The position numbers and the translations under genes were made by a program. From the NCBI RefSeq assembly GCF_905220565.1, contig NC_059417.1, forward strand, positions 8,790,518 to 8,854,517: 64,000 nt of DNA, in the 5' to 3' direction. Source of the stretch: Melitaea cinxia. Lineage: Eukaryota; Arthropoda; Insecta; Lepidoptera; Nymphalidae. Below the pieces are notes generated by a model. The model worked only from the letters and a program-made list of their open reading frames with translations, had not been told where the DNA came from and did not search any database. This document shows positions 30,651-42,712 of the stretch, piece after piece. Within the stretch, counting starts at the first letter, position 1. The number at the start of each line of letters is the position of its first letter.

Positions 30651-30989
30651 ATATTTGAGCTTTGCGTTTGTTTATGTAGGACATTTCTATAGATATTATG
30701 TATACAGAAGTTCAATATAACGTGTAGAATGTTACGTTAACTGTATTTTTTTTATTTCTATATTAAGATTTGATAATTTGTTTATTTTTATAGAAAAGCT
30801 GAAAAACAGCTCGAGCTATTTTTTTTTTCATATCTGTAGAACACTACGTTATTACTATGTGACGTAGGCTATATTTTAACCACAGAAAACGGAACAACAT
30901 CACGTGATCCACGTGGGAAAAAGCTAATCAACAAAGTAATAGAATTGGAGTGTGTGACCGATTTCAACGGGACTTTCACTGGTGGATAT

Positions 30990-31092
30990 AGTAAGGAGTA
31001 ACTTAGGCTACTTTAGTTTTTATAACTCTGAGAACTGAACAAAAACTTTGTTATTAAATTCAACGCGGACAAAGTCGCTGGCACAGCTAGTA
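30990..31092 (+). mobile_element. Non-autonomous Helitron, 3' part
   Basis: GAGTAACTTAGGCTACTTTA, then ACGCGGACAAAGTCGCTGG-CACAG-CTAG followed by T. Same family as 26640-26843. Confidence 0.75.
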
Positions 31093-31344
31093 AAATATGT
31101 ATCTACAATGATGTAAAGTTGCGAGTAGAACTTAGTCAAGTAATACGATTTTATAAGATGCGTCTCCTGCATGCATTCCATAAAAGCTTTCACTTAGGCT
31201 TAGCCGCATTGGCTTTTAAGCTTTAAAATGCATACCACGACAATAGCTTTATTAAATTTTGCTCTCTGCTTGACAAAATTGTCTATAATTTTTTATTAAT
31301 ATTAATAAGTCCACTTCTGGATGATCAATTTGAAACCTACTCAA

Positions 31345-31369
31345 GGTGGTGGTGGTGGTGGTGGTGGTG
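31345..31369. repeat. (GGT)n microsatellite
   Basis: Eight GGT units directly before the SINE fragment at 31376. Confidence 0.9.
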
Positions 31370-31375
31370 AAACTA

Positions 31376-31580
31376 CTAAGGCCGTGCCCCGGAGAGTACG
31401 TTAAGCCGTCGGTCTCAATTGTTATCATGTGACACCTGATAGCGATCTTTACTCATAGTAGGGTATGCGCCAAACCGCATTGGAGCAGCGTGATGGATTA
31501 AGCTTTGATCCTTATTACCCTTATCCCATACATGGGGAAACAGGCCTATGCCCAGCAGTGAGATATTACAGGCTGAAGCA
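31376..31580 (+). repeat. tRNA-derived SINE, 3' part
   Basis: GAGAGTACGTTAAGCCGTCG through CCTATGCCCAGCAGTG and GATATTACAGGCTGAAGC; head missing. Confidence 0.85.
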
Positions 31581-32108
31581 AGGCTTTAAGATAGATCTCC
31601 GGCTCACAGTGTAATCAATTTTATAATACAGACTTGAAATCACTCATATAAAGATAAGCAGACGGCCAGACAGGCTAGAATTATAAAAATAATTGTTCTA
31701 GTTTCTATTATTAATTAAGGCACCTAGAATTTGATTTTTCTAAATATTTCTTATGTACGGGAATCGGCATACTTTTATTATTGGTCTAAGATATAGGATT
31801 CATGTCAGTACAGGGTTTTTTAAGGCAACCCATTTTTTATATATTATCTAATATACTAAATTTATAATAAAGTATGTTTCATTCTATTATCAGCTCGATG
31901 CAGATCGACTTAGGTTCCGGATCTTCTACTATATATTTTTCAAAAGATATATCGATTTATTTTTGGATTTATACCTTCAAACTTTGCCTTGACGATAATG
32001 AACGTAGAAAAAAAGAAAGAAATGTCAAATTTGGTGCCTTCGTTCCGAAGTTATTATATAATAGATATTTATATATATTTTGTTTTTGTATTTTAACAAT
32101 GTTTGATA

Positions 32109-32293
32109 CTAGCTGTGCCCACGGTTTCACCCGCGTTAATTTGAAGAAAAACTTACTAAAATACTATATAGCCTATAACTTTCCTCAATAAATTACTATC
32201 CAAAACTATCCATAAAAACTCAATTCGGATCAGTAGCTCCTGAGATCAGCGCGTTTAAACAAACAATATTCAGCTTTATAATATTAGTATAGA
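32109..32293 (-). mobile_element. Complete small non-autonomous Helitron (185 bp)
   Basis: On the minus strand it runs TCTATACTAATATTATAAAG ... GGGCACAGCTAG, preceded by A and followed by T, the A|TC...CTAG|T signature of Helitron insertion without target duplication. No ORF. Confidence 0.85.
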
Positions 32294-33086
32294 TAAATTG
32301 AATACACGTCTTTTTTGTAAATATTATGTCTCTAACGTTTATTTCGTCCCTGAACTGGATTATTATACAGAAATCGATTCGGGCGTATTCATTTTAAGTC
32401 GCATCAACTGTAATAATTTTCCCGGAAGGATGAGGGCCGCTCCGTCTACCTGGCTACGTTAATGTCAAAATTTTATGGATAAAGTTCGATGTAATATTTT
32501 CACTTAGATAAAATGCTAATCATTAAAATGAAGTTATTTATTTATATATCGTTAGTAGGACTTTATGTCCGTCACAGATTTCTTACAGCGATTTCAAAAT
32601 GGCATGACAATCATTACAGATATGTATTTTACTATCGATTCCTCGTGACTTCGTTCGTCATGATTTTTTTTTCATCCCAGTGTCTGAAGGAATCATACTA
32701 AATTTTGAAATAAAGTATATTAAGTAGTATATTGTTATAAGTTTTATTATATTATGTACTCTTAATATCTGTCTTCTCAGAAAGAATAAAATATTAAAAG
32801 TAGTGATTAAATATTGTTGAAATTAATACCTAAGTAAATTAAAAGCAGATAAAAATATCAAAAGCCGCTAATAAAGAACATCAAGGAAAGGATTTTGTTT
32901 GTAGTTTTGAAGACAATAAGCCCATGAATGTTAATGCTAAATATAAAGAAAATCATATTTTCAGAACATTTATTCAACTGATAAAATTTGCTAATGTTAT
33001 TTAGGTGCGTAGCGGTTCTAGATTTAGTGGAGAGAATTGAAACTCGATATTGATTAATTATAATTTAATTTATTTCTGAGTTTTAA

Positions 33087-33352
33087 CCGACTTCAAAAAG
33101 GAGGAAGTTTCTTAATTCGAACGTATATATCTTTTTATTTGTGTTCGTGGATAACTTCGTCGTTTGTGAACCGATTCTGATAATTCTTTTTTAAACCAGG
33201 ATCTGATGATGGCATCAAAAAGGAATCGAGGGGAACCTTCGAAGATTGAAGTGGTGACTAGTGCTTTTGTTAATTTTTTTCGTCTACTTACGTTGTATTA
33301 CTTGTCGATGTAATTGAAGTTGGTTTTTTTCGTTTACGAGCAAAGTAGCAAA
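33087..33352 (+). repeat. AACCGACTTCAA-TIR MITE
   Basis: Left AACCGACTTCAAAAAGGAGG, right ATGTAATTGAAGTTGGTTTT, inverted. Inside: TGAACCGATTCTGATAATTC and AGGATCTGATGATGG. No coding capacity. Confidence 0.85.
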
Positions 33353-33860
33353 CACATTTTTTATACATATCTTGTAATTGTATTTGCGTCAATTGACAAT
33401 AGTAGTTAGCGTGAATCCTACAAGAAGGTACATATATGAACACACACACACGTACATAAAATAATAAACGTAATGAGCAAAATAAGAAATTTTCCTTTCA
33501 GTGTTATTACTGTACCAGTTCATACTTGACCCTTTGCTAAGTAAAGTCTCTTATACCAGTTAATAAGATTCTTTTACAGTACTTCATAATTATTTACTAA
33601 GTTTGCGTAAACGACGTGACCTTAACTCGTTATTAACTTAATGAGCTCGCTTTAAAGTAACTCTTTTGAAATTTAAAGGTATATTTAAGTTAGCAAAAAA
33701 AATTTTATACACAGATTCTGAATTCGACTGCAAGTTGTTCAAAGCGAATAAATAAACGAGTGTTCCTATTATAAAAATTGAATTTATTTGAAAAGGACGC
33801 TTCACTGAAGTTTACAGTACAGAGAGCATATTTAATTTATTCAAAATATATATATATATT

Positions 33861-34140
33861 TTTTTATATCACTAGGTCGGCAAACAAGCGTACGGCTCAC
33901 CTGATGGTAAGCGATTACCGTAGCTTATAGACGCCTGCAACACCAGAAGCATCGCAAGCGCGTTGCCGACCCAATCCCCAATCCCCCCAGGAGCTCTGGT
34001 CACCTTACTCACCAACAGGAACACAATACTGTTTGAAAACATTATTATTTTGCTGTGATCTTCTGTAAGGTCGAGGTACTTTCCCAGTCGGGCTGCTCCA
34101 TATTTTGAGCAGGGAATTCCTGCTGTGCCCTACCTCAGTT
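33861..34140 (+). repeat. GGCAAACAAGCGTACGG repeat family, best copy
   Basis: TATATCACTAGGTCGGCAAA at the start, CACCTGATGGTAAGCGATTA, GGTCACCTTACTCACCAACA, TTTTGAGCAGGGAATTCCTG and TGCCCTACCTCAGTT at the end. At least ten further copies in both orientations occur in the window. No tRNA head or TIR is obvious, so its class is unsettled. Confidence 0.88.
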
Positions 34141-34208
34141 AAAAATATCTACATGATAATAAAAAAGGATTTAAAATATAGTTACATTTTTAACTACTTT
34201 TAAAATAT

Positions 34209-34394
34209 TTACCTATTTTTTTTTAAATTACCTAACTTTACTTGTAAGTTGTAGAATTTTTGAGAAGCAGCCATTTTGAAAGTCTTGATATTCGTGCGAC
34301 GTAATAGACGTGTTTGACCATGTTCATTGACTATGGCGCGTCCGATATGTCCGCCCTTGACCATAAAGTTGTAGCGTCTCCGAAATGTGGACAT
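34209..34394 (-). CDS. Unrecognised 61-codon ORF, possible first exon
   Basis: ATG-led frame, MSTFRRRYNFMVKGGHIGRA at the start and RLLRRTNIKTFKMAASQKFY further on. It is basic, without low complexity, and lies between repeats on the same strand as the NWD gene. TATA-like sequence (TTTTTATATAC) lies about 40 bases upstream. Possible donors are CAA|GTAAAG (phase 0) and TTAG|GTAATT (phase 1); neither phase joins directly to the exon at 26519, which needs phase 2. It may be a first exon with another exon between, part of another gene, or chance. I do not recognise it. Confidence 0.3.
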   Translation of the reverse strand: MSTFRRRYNFMVKGGHIGRAIVNEHGQTRLLRRTNIKTFKMAASQKFYNLQVKLGNLKKNR

Positions 34395-35290
34395 TGAAAT
34401 ATATATTTACAAGTTTTGTGTATATAAAAAGTCATTAATTATATCTAGAATTTAGTACAATTACGAATTCTGTCGTGGCAAGTTAGCTTTGCAATTTTTT
34501 TTTGTAAACTCAAAACAACAGTCGTTAAAACAAACGCTTGCATATTTTAGCGACGGAACTACGGAACTAACGAGACACCGAGAGTGGTACTGGATTGTGA
34601 AATTTATTTTTGTAGGTCAGATTGTTCTATGTTAATAACGAAGTACAGTTGAAACATTGTATCTCTTTATTGTTAACTCTGTGTTAACACGAATTTGCGA
34701 TCTGTCGATAATAAATGAGGATTCTTGTAAAAATGTTAATTATTTGATAATTATTTTAAACGAATGTAACACAATGTAAAATACGTAAATTTATTGTGTT
34801 CTTTGTTTGTATATTATACATTAATTAATTGTAAATTTCTAATTGAAATGCTTAAAGAAACATGAAGGTTAGTCTAAAATTCGAACTACACGTGATTTTC
34901 ACCTATCTGCTTAATAGATAAAAATGGAATAATTTTATCTTCTTTAATATGTTAAAGATAAATCACAAAAGGACTGGCTGGAAAATTCTTGGCCAGGCTA
35001 TATTATATTAGGCAATTGTCATTTAAACTAGACTTTTAGCAGGCAACCCTATGTTATCGTATTCGCATTGAAACAGCGCTCATTTTGATGTAAGATTTAT
35101 TTATTAATTATGTGCTTGAAAGTTACTCGAACAATATATATTAATATACCTGTTTATACTTGCCAACCCATTAGTTATTCCAGAAAAATAATAGACAGCG
35201 AAACTTTTGCAATCTTTACAGGCTTCATACTGTCGGTAGGTATTAAAATGTATTCTTTAAACACGTAGGTGCATTTTTAAATAATAATAA
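34395..35290. other. AT-rich sequence with one dispersed-repeat segment
   Basis: 34978-35095 is homologous, inverted, to 50655-50795 (shared CAGGCTATATTA, AACAGCGCTCATTTTGAT). Nothing else recognised. Confidence 0.5.
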
Positions 35291-35294
35291 TATT

Positions 35295-35530
35295 AAATAT
35301 GTACACAATACACACACGGTCGTCTGATCCTAAAGTAAGCAACTGCATGCTTGTGTTATTATAGGTAACAGCCGACTGGTATAGCTACATTTTTTTTCGA
35401 TAAAGATACTTATAAATAATACATATATAAATATACCAATAAATATTTATATTATACCCAGACTCGGGGTGGGAATCGAACCCACAACCCTCGGAGCAGA
35501 AAGCAGGGTCACTACAAACTGCCACTTTTT
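35295..35530 (-). repeat. tRNA-derived SINE, second family
   Basis: On the minus strand a tRNA-like head with TTGTGGGTTCGATTCCCACC (B box) and GGCAGTTTGTAGTGACCCTG, then AT-rich body and a 3' end with ACCAGTCGGCTGTTACCTAT and TAGGATCAGACGACCGTGTG. Related copies at 51688-52110 and 20925-20995. Confidence 0.85.
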
Positions 35531-36444
35531 AAATAAAAACAAAATTTTCAATTTCGAATGAATTATAGCCTGGCCAGTCTTTAGTCAACCCTTTCGCGAT
35601 TACTTTTCTAATATACTAATTTAAATATAAAATAATTTTCATTAATTAAGCTGATGGCTGAAGTTCACCTCTAGTTCGGATCTCCTACTAGATGTGTCAA
35701 ACAGATTTACATTATTATGACGATTCAAAGAGTATACAAGTATATACTAAAAAGGTGAATCGGTATGGCATGTCTTGTTTTTATTTATTTTTAAAATTTT
35801 AAAAAGCGAATTTCATAATAGTTAAATCATTCTACCCTAACGCTTTCTCAGCGTATTTAAATACTTAGGGCGCTTATAAACTAGGCGACTGACGTCGGGT
35901 TATTTTTATTTTTATCTGCTAGACGTCATTCCAACCGCTTATTATTATATATTCGTATATTAATATAATAGATACCCTATAAAAACATGAACAAATACAG
36001 ACCTAATTCTCATAGATCTTATAGTCTCTTATAAGTTTCTATGAGAATTGGTCTACATTTGTCCATCTTCTTACGAAGTTCATTTTTTCCATAGGGCTGC
36101 AACGCGCTCCTGGCGTTACTAACGCCCATAAGCTACAGTATCCGTTTAATTTTTACTTGTTTGTTTGACTTTATAATTAAAAAAAAGTGTGCAAATGATG
36201 CATACTCTTATTCTGTATGCAGATAAAGGCCTTTGCGTGCCTGCCTAGCAGTGGGACGTTACAAGCCGAATCAATCAATCTAGTTAGCTGTCGGATATTA
36301 CCCGTCTATTTTGTAAGCGTCCTTAGCTAAACGTTGCGGTTGTCAGCGATTAGTTCCGGATTGTGTGATTATAAACGCTGTCTTGTACCTCATTTGCAAG
36401 TGGACATGTGTTAACCGAGAAACATTTTCGTTTTCTTTTTTTTA

Positions 36445-36612
36445 TATAAAGGTGCCAAATAAGATTACAGTCCTATGGAGGCCTGAAAATCCAGAATTGC
36501 AAGTGCTTTGTTGACCGTCTCCACCCCAGAAGTCACAGAGGCATAATACTGCTTGAAAGCAGTGTTATTTAACTGTGATCTTTTGTACTGTTGAGGTACT
36601 TTCAAGGAGGTA
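36445..36612 (+). repeat. GGCAAACAAGCGTACGG repeat family, 3' part
   Basis: CAGTGTTATTTAACTGTGAT and GTTGAGGTACTTTCAAGG match the 3' half; diverged. Confidence 0.55.
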
Positions 36613-36957
36613 CTTTGTTTTGTTTTTTGGCTCATATTAGTAAAATCTTTATTTGTGAAAACGAAACAAACATCAATTCTAATAAACTTTCACATTTATA
36701 ATATTAGTATTATGTTACTTTAAAAAGCTCAAATAACGATAACAAATAACGAAGCGCAAATAACGAAACGGGAAAATTGCAGTAACTTTTGCAATAAACG
36801 CTTACGAGGGCTACGAATGAGTTCGAGAAAATTTGTAACAGGAAATGAAATCAGATTTTTACTAAAAAGGCTACGTAAAACGAAAACTTATCGATATAAA
36901 AATTATTTAATTTAGTGACAAACTAATATATAATTGTGTTTGATCGTAAACGATGAA

Positions 36958-37207
36958 AAAAATTACCAAACGCACTAGTCGTCACTACGATTTTCGACGG
37001 TTTCCCTAGATTTCTCTGGGATTCCGTCATCAGATTTCGGTTTCCTTGTCATGGTACCATCCTCGGGATATTTTCTTCCCAACAAAAAAAGACTTATCAA
37101 AATTGGTTCATAAACGACGAAGTTATCCCCGAACATACAATAAAAAAAAATATAAATATATACGGTCGAATTGAGTAACCTCCTCCTTTTTTGAAGTCGG
37201 TTAAAAA
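36958..37207 (-). repeat. AACCGACTTCAA-TIR MITE, reversed copy
   Basis: The right end CTTTTTTGAAGTCGGTTAAA and inner TCATCAGATTTCGGTTTCC mirror the 62056-62372 copy. Confidence 0.8.
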
Positions 37208-38225
37208 ACTTATTAGTTTTATATTAGTTATATATTATTATAAGCTGCTTAAATTAAAATATAATCCAAGCGTTGCTAATCCATTGTCCATCCAACACAT
37301 TACATTGCTAAATTTTTTAAATCTATGATACTAACATAACAGAGTATTAGGACCATCTTTGTTTGATCACCTTAATTTTAATAATTAGCAATGTATTACA
37401 CTATAAAATATACATAAACCATAGGCTATAAAAGCACTAACAATGTAACTAAACTAAAACACTAAAGGTCAAGATGCGTACTCGCAAAATTACTAAATTA
37501 TGAAATGTTTTCTAATTTTGTCTCATACGAATCTACTGCAGCTAATTCTTTTTTCTTAATGAGATATTTAAGAGATTTAGATTAATTTTATATTACATTA
37601 ACATATGTAACTACAAATTCAAGAAGCTTAATGGATCTTTAGTAAATTAATAATTTCCTAATCGTATTAAGAATGTTAGTTTTCTGGCAATCAGTGTTAG
37701 TTAAAAGTATGCAAAGACAAGTGCAAGTGCTAAGAAATCTTAATCTATACATATATTACACTGTGTACTACTTGTGGGAGACCAACCGTGCCTCGGAGAG
37801 CACGTTAAGCTGTCGGTCCCGGTTGTTATCATGTACACATGGAGAAAGAGGCGTTACATACATTACATACACCAGCAAATAAATTTGTATTACAGTGAGT
37901 TTTGTCCACGTGCGTTTGGTCTTGTCTAAATAAATAAATTTATATTAAATTGTACGGAATGGACAGAAAGCAACTGCTAGTTTCATACCTGCATTTACAT
38001 AATAATGGGTTGAGAAAAGGCGGAATCATCAAAAAGAGGCACTGAGGCTGTGCTATAATACTAAAGAATTTTGTAGCGCTTCTAAATGTCAGTCTATAGA
38101 TTAAATTTGACGTTCCTTGTAAACTATTGACAGGAGAGTTAAATCATTTTATTAAATTGGAATCGCTGCTGCCATAATTTTAGATAGTAATGTTTTGTGT
38201 TATAATTATTTGTAATTAATCGATC
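37208..38225. other. AT-rich sequence with a SINE scrap
   Basis: 37783-37850 carries TCGGAGAGCACGTTAAGCTG and GGTTGTTATCATGTACAC from the SINE body. No gene seen. Confidence 0.5.
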
Positions 38226-38420
38226 AATCCTTGTGGGTCTCAAAACTGTGCTTCGAAGAGCATGTGCCCGGTAGTTATCATAGACTTATGAACCTAACCT
38301 AACTAATAGTGGAGCAGTGTGGTGGATTAAGCTTTGAACTGTCGAAATTGTCGAACATACATAATTATATGATGAGAAGCTTATGTCCGGCAGTGAGATA
38401 TAACAGAGTTAATTAAATGC
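38226..38420 (+). repeat. Degenerate SINE copy
   Basis: CAATCCTTGTGGGTCTCAAA, GGAGCAGTGTGGTGGATTAA and a GCAGTGAGATATAACAG tail keep the family order with many changes. Confidence 0.65.
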
Positions 38421-38995
38421 ACTAATATAAGCTCAATTAGAAAAATTATATTATTCCTATATAGAGTTATTAAAGGCTATATAAGGTAATATTATGGATG
38501 GAATAGTAAAAATAAACGCAAATAATTTTTTTTTACACCAACTTGTACTTCTGTGTCAGATATTTCTATACCTAACTTGTGAATCCAGAAGTTGGTTTTG
38601 AGGGAATTTTAGTGGTAAAACTGGTCCGTACAGACTATTTTACCACCACCTAAATTAGGCTTATCAGTAAGTTACATGCGAGATTAACTCTAACAGCAAC
38701 CAGCAAACCAAGCCCGTTATTGATTTATATTTTTTTTAAATGGGGATTTGTTTAGTGAAGTAGGTACGTTTAGCAACTACTTCTAGGTGCTCATGCCACG
38801 GGGGTTCAACTAGGGTATTATGCTGTGTTATATGTGATTCTACAGTCAAACAGTCAAATTATTGCGACATACTGTCACGGCAATTAATCTTCATAACCTT
38901 ACGTCCGCCGTCGATGACAATTTGTACCTGGGTAAAAAACATACACTTTGTTTAAAACATATATTTAACGAATGTTCATACAAAGATATTAAATA

Positions 38996-39190
38996 CTAGC
39001 ATCCCACCCCGGCTTCGCAGGGGTATTTAAAAAAAATTAAAAAAATATTTGAAAGTGTAATATAGCCCATATCTCCCGCGGATAGTGTAACTTCCCAACA
39101 GTGAAAGAATTTTTCAAATTGGTTCAATAGTTTCCGAGCCTATTCAATGCAAACAAACAATCAAATCTTTCATATTCGTTTAGATATGTC
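38996..39190 (-). mobile_element. CTAG-ended Helitron-like element
   Basis: A|CTAGCATCCCACCCCGGCTT, CGCAGGGGTATTT, ATATAGCCCATATC and TGGTTCAATAGTTTCCGAGC. This is a common insect interspersed type whose CTAG end and CGGCTTCG-type hairpin suggest a Helitron; the other end is worn. Confidence 0.6.
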
Positions 39191-39518
39191 ACAGTTTCAA
39201 TACTGTAAATATTAAGATCTATTTGTATTTCAATTTATAGTTAATTTTTAACTGAATGAACTAAACAGTAAACAAACACAAACGGTAATACGGCTGTTTG
39301 CTTTCACATAGCATTTCTACATCCCTCTTAAAATCCATTACAGTATTACAAAATAATAATCACCATGATTCATAGAAGTGACGAATCATTGGAATGCGAA
39401 ACTATATTTACGAAATATTTGCTATTAATTTTAAATCACGTGAAAAACGTTTGGCAGAGAATTTATTTTGTTGCCATTAGTTTGAAATATTAATAGAATA
39501 CCAATTTTACCTATTTTT

Positions 39519-39574
39519 AACCGGCTTCAAAAGAAGGAGGAGGTTACTCAATTCGACCGTATATATACATACAT

Positions 39575-39624
<50 letters not shown>

Positions 39625-39995
39625 TGTATGTTCGGTGATAACTCCCTCGTTTATGAACCGATTTTGATAAATCTTTTTTTGTTGGAAATGAGATATCCCT
39701 AGTTTGGTATCATGATAAGGAAACCAGGATCTGATGATGGGATCCCAGAGAAATCGAGGGAAAGTCTCGAAAATCCGCATAATTTTTTACTGGGTGTACC
39801 GATTTTGATGATTTTTAATTTAATCGAAAGCCGATGTTTATCATATGGTCACAATCGAAATTTCATCGAGATCTGATTACAACTTTTGGAGTAATCTTTT
39901 ATAATGCGTATTTACTTGACTATTTTTTCGTCTACCTACGTTGTATTACTTGTCGATATTATTGAAGTCGGTTTTTCTTCGTTTGCCTGTAAACA
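39519..39995 (+). repeat. AACCGACTTCAA-TIR MITE, long copy with (AT)n
   Basis: Left AACCGGCTTCAAAAGAAGGA, right TATTGAAGTCGGTTTTTCTT. A (AT)n run lies at about 39580-39620. Inside are GAACCGATTTTGATAAATC and two related pieces suggesting a composite of two subfamilies. Confidence 0.85.
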
Positions 39996-40420
39996 CAATT
40001 ATCTTACAAATGTTTGTATATTGATGAAATAATCTTGGTTGTTAGTGCAATCAAATCTGGGAAGAAGTTAACTTACTGTCAACAGAAATCAATACATACT
40101 ACTAATATGGAAACGGCTACACGATTAATCAATTAGGACTAAACGCCGTGTGTTGTTTATAGTTAATTTTGTCGTTTTGGCGTGCGTGACTCCAGCCTTT
40201 TGGACTTGGGGGGCTAGTAAAATAAATGAAAGCCGATTTGAAGCCTTTCCAAAATGTTCTATAGGTACAAAACTCACTATTGAAGGCAATTCTATTCTGA
40301 GGATATAAAATACAAGGATAACAGTGCCGTTTACTGAATTGCGGGCATGTTTTTACTTTAGGACTGAAGAAGCAGTTTATTAGACTTTTGACACAAGCTA
40401 GTGAAAATCTGTCTAAACTC

Positions 40421-40566
40421 ACTCACTCACTTCAGCCTATTGCAGTCCACTGCTGGACATAGGCCTCCACAAATTCGCGCCAAAAATGGCGTGAACTCAT
40501 GTGTTTTGCCCATATTCACCACGCTGGGCAGGTGACCGCAGGGCTGTCTTCGTCGCAACGAAGACT
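40421..40566 (-). mobile_element. RTE-type LINE 3' end fragment
   Basis: CTCACTTCAGCCTATTGCAG, TGCTGGACATAGGCCTCCAC and CACCACGCTGGGCAGG in order. Truncated after the CGTCGCAACGAAGAC region. Confidence 0.8.
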
Positions 40567-40948
40567 AACTAAACTAACAGGATATTATTAAGAACTCAAT
40601 ATATATAATTAAAGATATTTTCATCAGCTTATTTGCATATCAAATAAAATTTACAAGACTAAACGAGCTTTTAATATGTTATGACTAATGCTCCTAAAAT
40701 AGACTAGGTTTAATTAAGACATTGTCATGTCATTTTCAGCAAATGTTTTGCGCGTCTGTTGATGGTATTTTTCAATGTTATCACGATTAATTTAGAGTAT
40801 GAATTCAAATTGTGCCTAGAGTTATGTTTGACGTGATTCAGTGATTTTGGCATGATGCTCGCCCTAATTATAAACAGATATATAAATATGAAAAACTTAT
40901 ATTTTCGACTTAAAATCGAGTTATCTCTAAAAATAATCTTCACGACTT

Positions 40949-41150
40949 TTGACGACGCGTTAGCGCAGCGATCACAGAACTGGCTGTTGCGATGGCGGTC
41001 GCGGGTTCAATCCCGCTCATAACAGACATATTTGTATTGGCCATATAGATGTTTGTCGTGGTCTGGGCGTTTGTGCTTGTGTGTTGTGTGTGATTCCGGA
41101 CCTCCGACAGAGGAGAAAACCTACTGGGGGCCGTTGAGTGTGAAGCATTT
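40949..41150 (+). repeat. tRNA-derived SINE, second-subfamily reference copy
   Basis: GACGACGCGTTAGCGCAGCG, GGTCGCGGGTTCAATCCCGC, then GGTCTGGGCGTTTGTGCTTG, CCGTTGAGTGTGAAGC and an ATTTATTTATT tail. It shares the tRNA head but not the 3' half with 18085-18426. Confidence 0.9.
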
Positions 41151-41159
41151 ATTTATTAT

Positions 41160-42464
41160 TTTTAATGAATAGAATTGGACCTGTTATAGTTTTATGTAAT
41201 TTATGGCATACAAACCATATCGCAAGTGATAAAGACTGATAATCGGGAATATCAAACTTTTTTTAGAATATCTTTTTAATAATAATTTGCTTTGAAGATA
41301 AACGCTTATTTATATTTTATTTTGTATAATTCTAAAAAATACGAAAAATAAAAAAAGGTCGATTGAAACAAGCTTAAATTCACCATTTGGTTTAACAGCT
41401 TTCATTGGTGCAATGCTTTCAGAAGAGTAGAGATTTTTCCGCCAAAGTCACCTCGAATGGAGGACAAAGACCTCTAAAAGAAGTCAAATTTTGAAGTAAT
41501 CAACTTTATGACAGTTCTCGTACGCTCTATTGCACAGATTATTTGTAGGATCTATGTATGTAGCGTTAAGCATTTTTTATTTTTTTTATCCGATATAAAA
41601 AAAAATAGAACAAAACACAAATCAGCCGGAACTTTAAAGTTATTACACATTTGATAAAAAAATTAACAATTTCGTCTTATTAAAAACATACTCATCTACT
41701 TAAAAACAATATCATTAGTAAGCTAAAAATTATAAAGCCAAAAAACTTAAACGGAAGACGGCTAAATATACGACGAGAAAAAAAACCGTTATATAAGCAA
41801 AAAGGATTTATTTGGATTTATAATTTTGAAAACAAACTGATATTTTACAAACTAAAAAATTAATTAAGATATTGTATCAAAAAAATACCTTCAGCATAGG
41901 ACCATGTCCAGGCTTTACCGTATATTTTGTATCTATAGTCTTAATTGATAAATCGCCTGTAGGGTAGGCATTATTATAGTGCATGATGTTTAATAAGCGG
42001 CATGAACATTTCAGAGCTTATTGGATGTCATTTAAAAACAAAAAAAAAATTAACATTTGCCTTAACTTATGATGATTAAAAGTACAATTTATATTATACA
42101 TGTTTTATTTCATTTCAGCTTCAGTTTGAGTTAACGTAATCTTTGGTATAAATAATAAGCAGGAATTTAAAAAAAGTCGCGGTATTTATCATGACTACGG
42201 AATGGTGGCAAGAATGCCGGAGAAAAATTTTCGTTGAGTTTATAACTCCGAATTTCACTGCGGAAAATAAATCGCCACTGTTTGATACCGGAGTTTTTGA
42301 CAAAATGGATAAAAAAGATATTAAGTTTTAGCGGTAGCTGTAATATAATAGCATAGTACTTTTATTATGTTAGAACTATATAATAGTAACTGTATTTCTA
42401 CCCTCTTTGTTATTAGGACCAATTCCATCAATCAATTTAATAGGCACATTTTACGGCTCTTAAT
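41160..42464. other. AT-rich non-coding sequence
   Basis: No gene or sharp repeat boundary. A 60-codon minus frame at 42121-42303 has no recognisable domain. Confidence 0.45.
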
Positions 42465-42712
42465 TAGTGCTGTGTTCCTGTGGTAAGTAAGCTAGCCAGA
42501 GCCCAGAGGTCCTAGGGATACGCTGTGCCAAGAGCGATGGTAAGGTCAGCAACGCTTTCGTGATCTCGTGGTGTGCACAGACGATAACTGCTTACCATCG
42601 GGCGGATTGTACGCGTGATTGTCATCATAGTGGAATATAATTGTGTTAGCTCGTAAATAAAGGAAAACCCACTTCAATTACATCGACCAGTAATATAGCG
42701 TGGGTAGACGGA
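42465..42712 (-). repeat. Repeat debris: GGCAAACAAGCGTACGG family then MITE end
   Basis: 42465-42625 keeps GTGTTCCTGTGGTAAGTAAG and AACTGCTTACCATCGGGCGG; 42655-42712 has CCACTTCAATTACATCGACC followed by the reversed MITE 3' sequence GGGTAGACGGAAAAATAG. Confidence 0.6.

Noticed and set aside
35460..35515. tRNA gene suggested by a perfect B box
   Set aside because: It is the head of a SINE with copies at 51688 and its 3' end at 20925.
40129..40422. 97-codon minus-strand ORF with several Cys
   Set aside because: No recognisable domain or splice signals; the Cys are not in a regular pattern.
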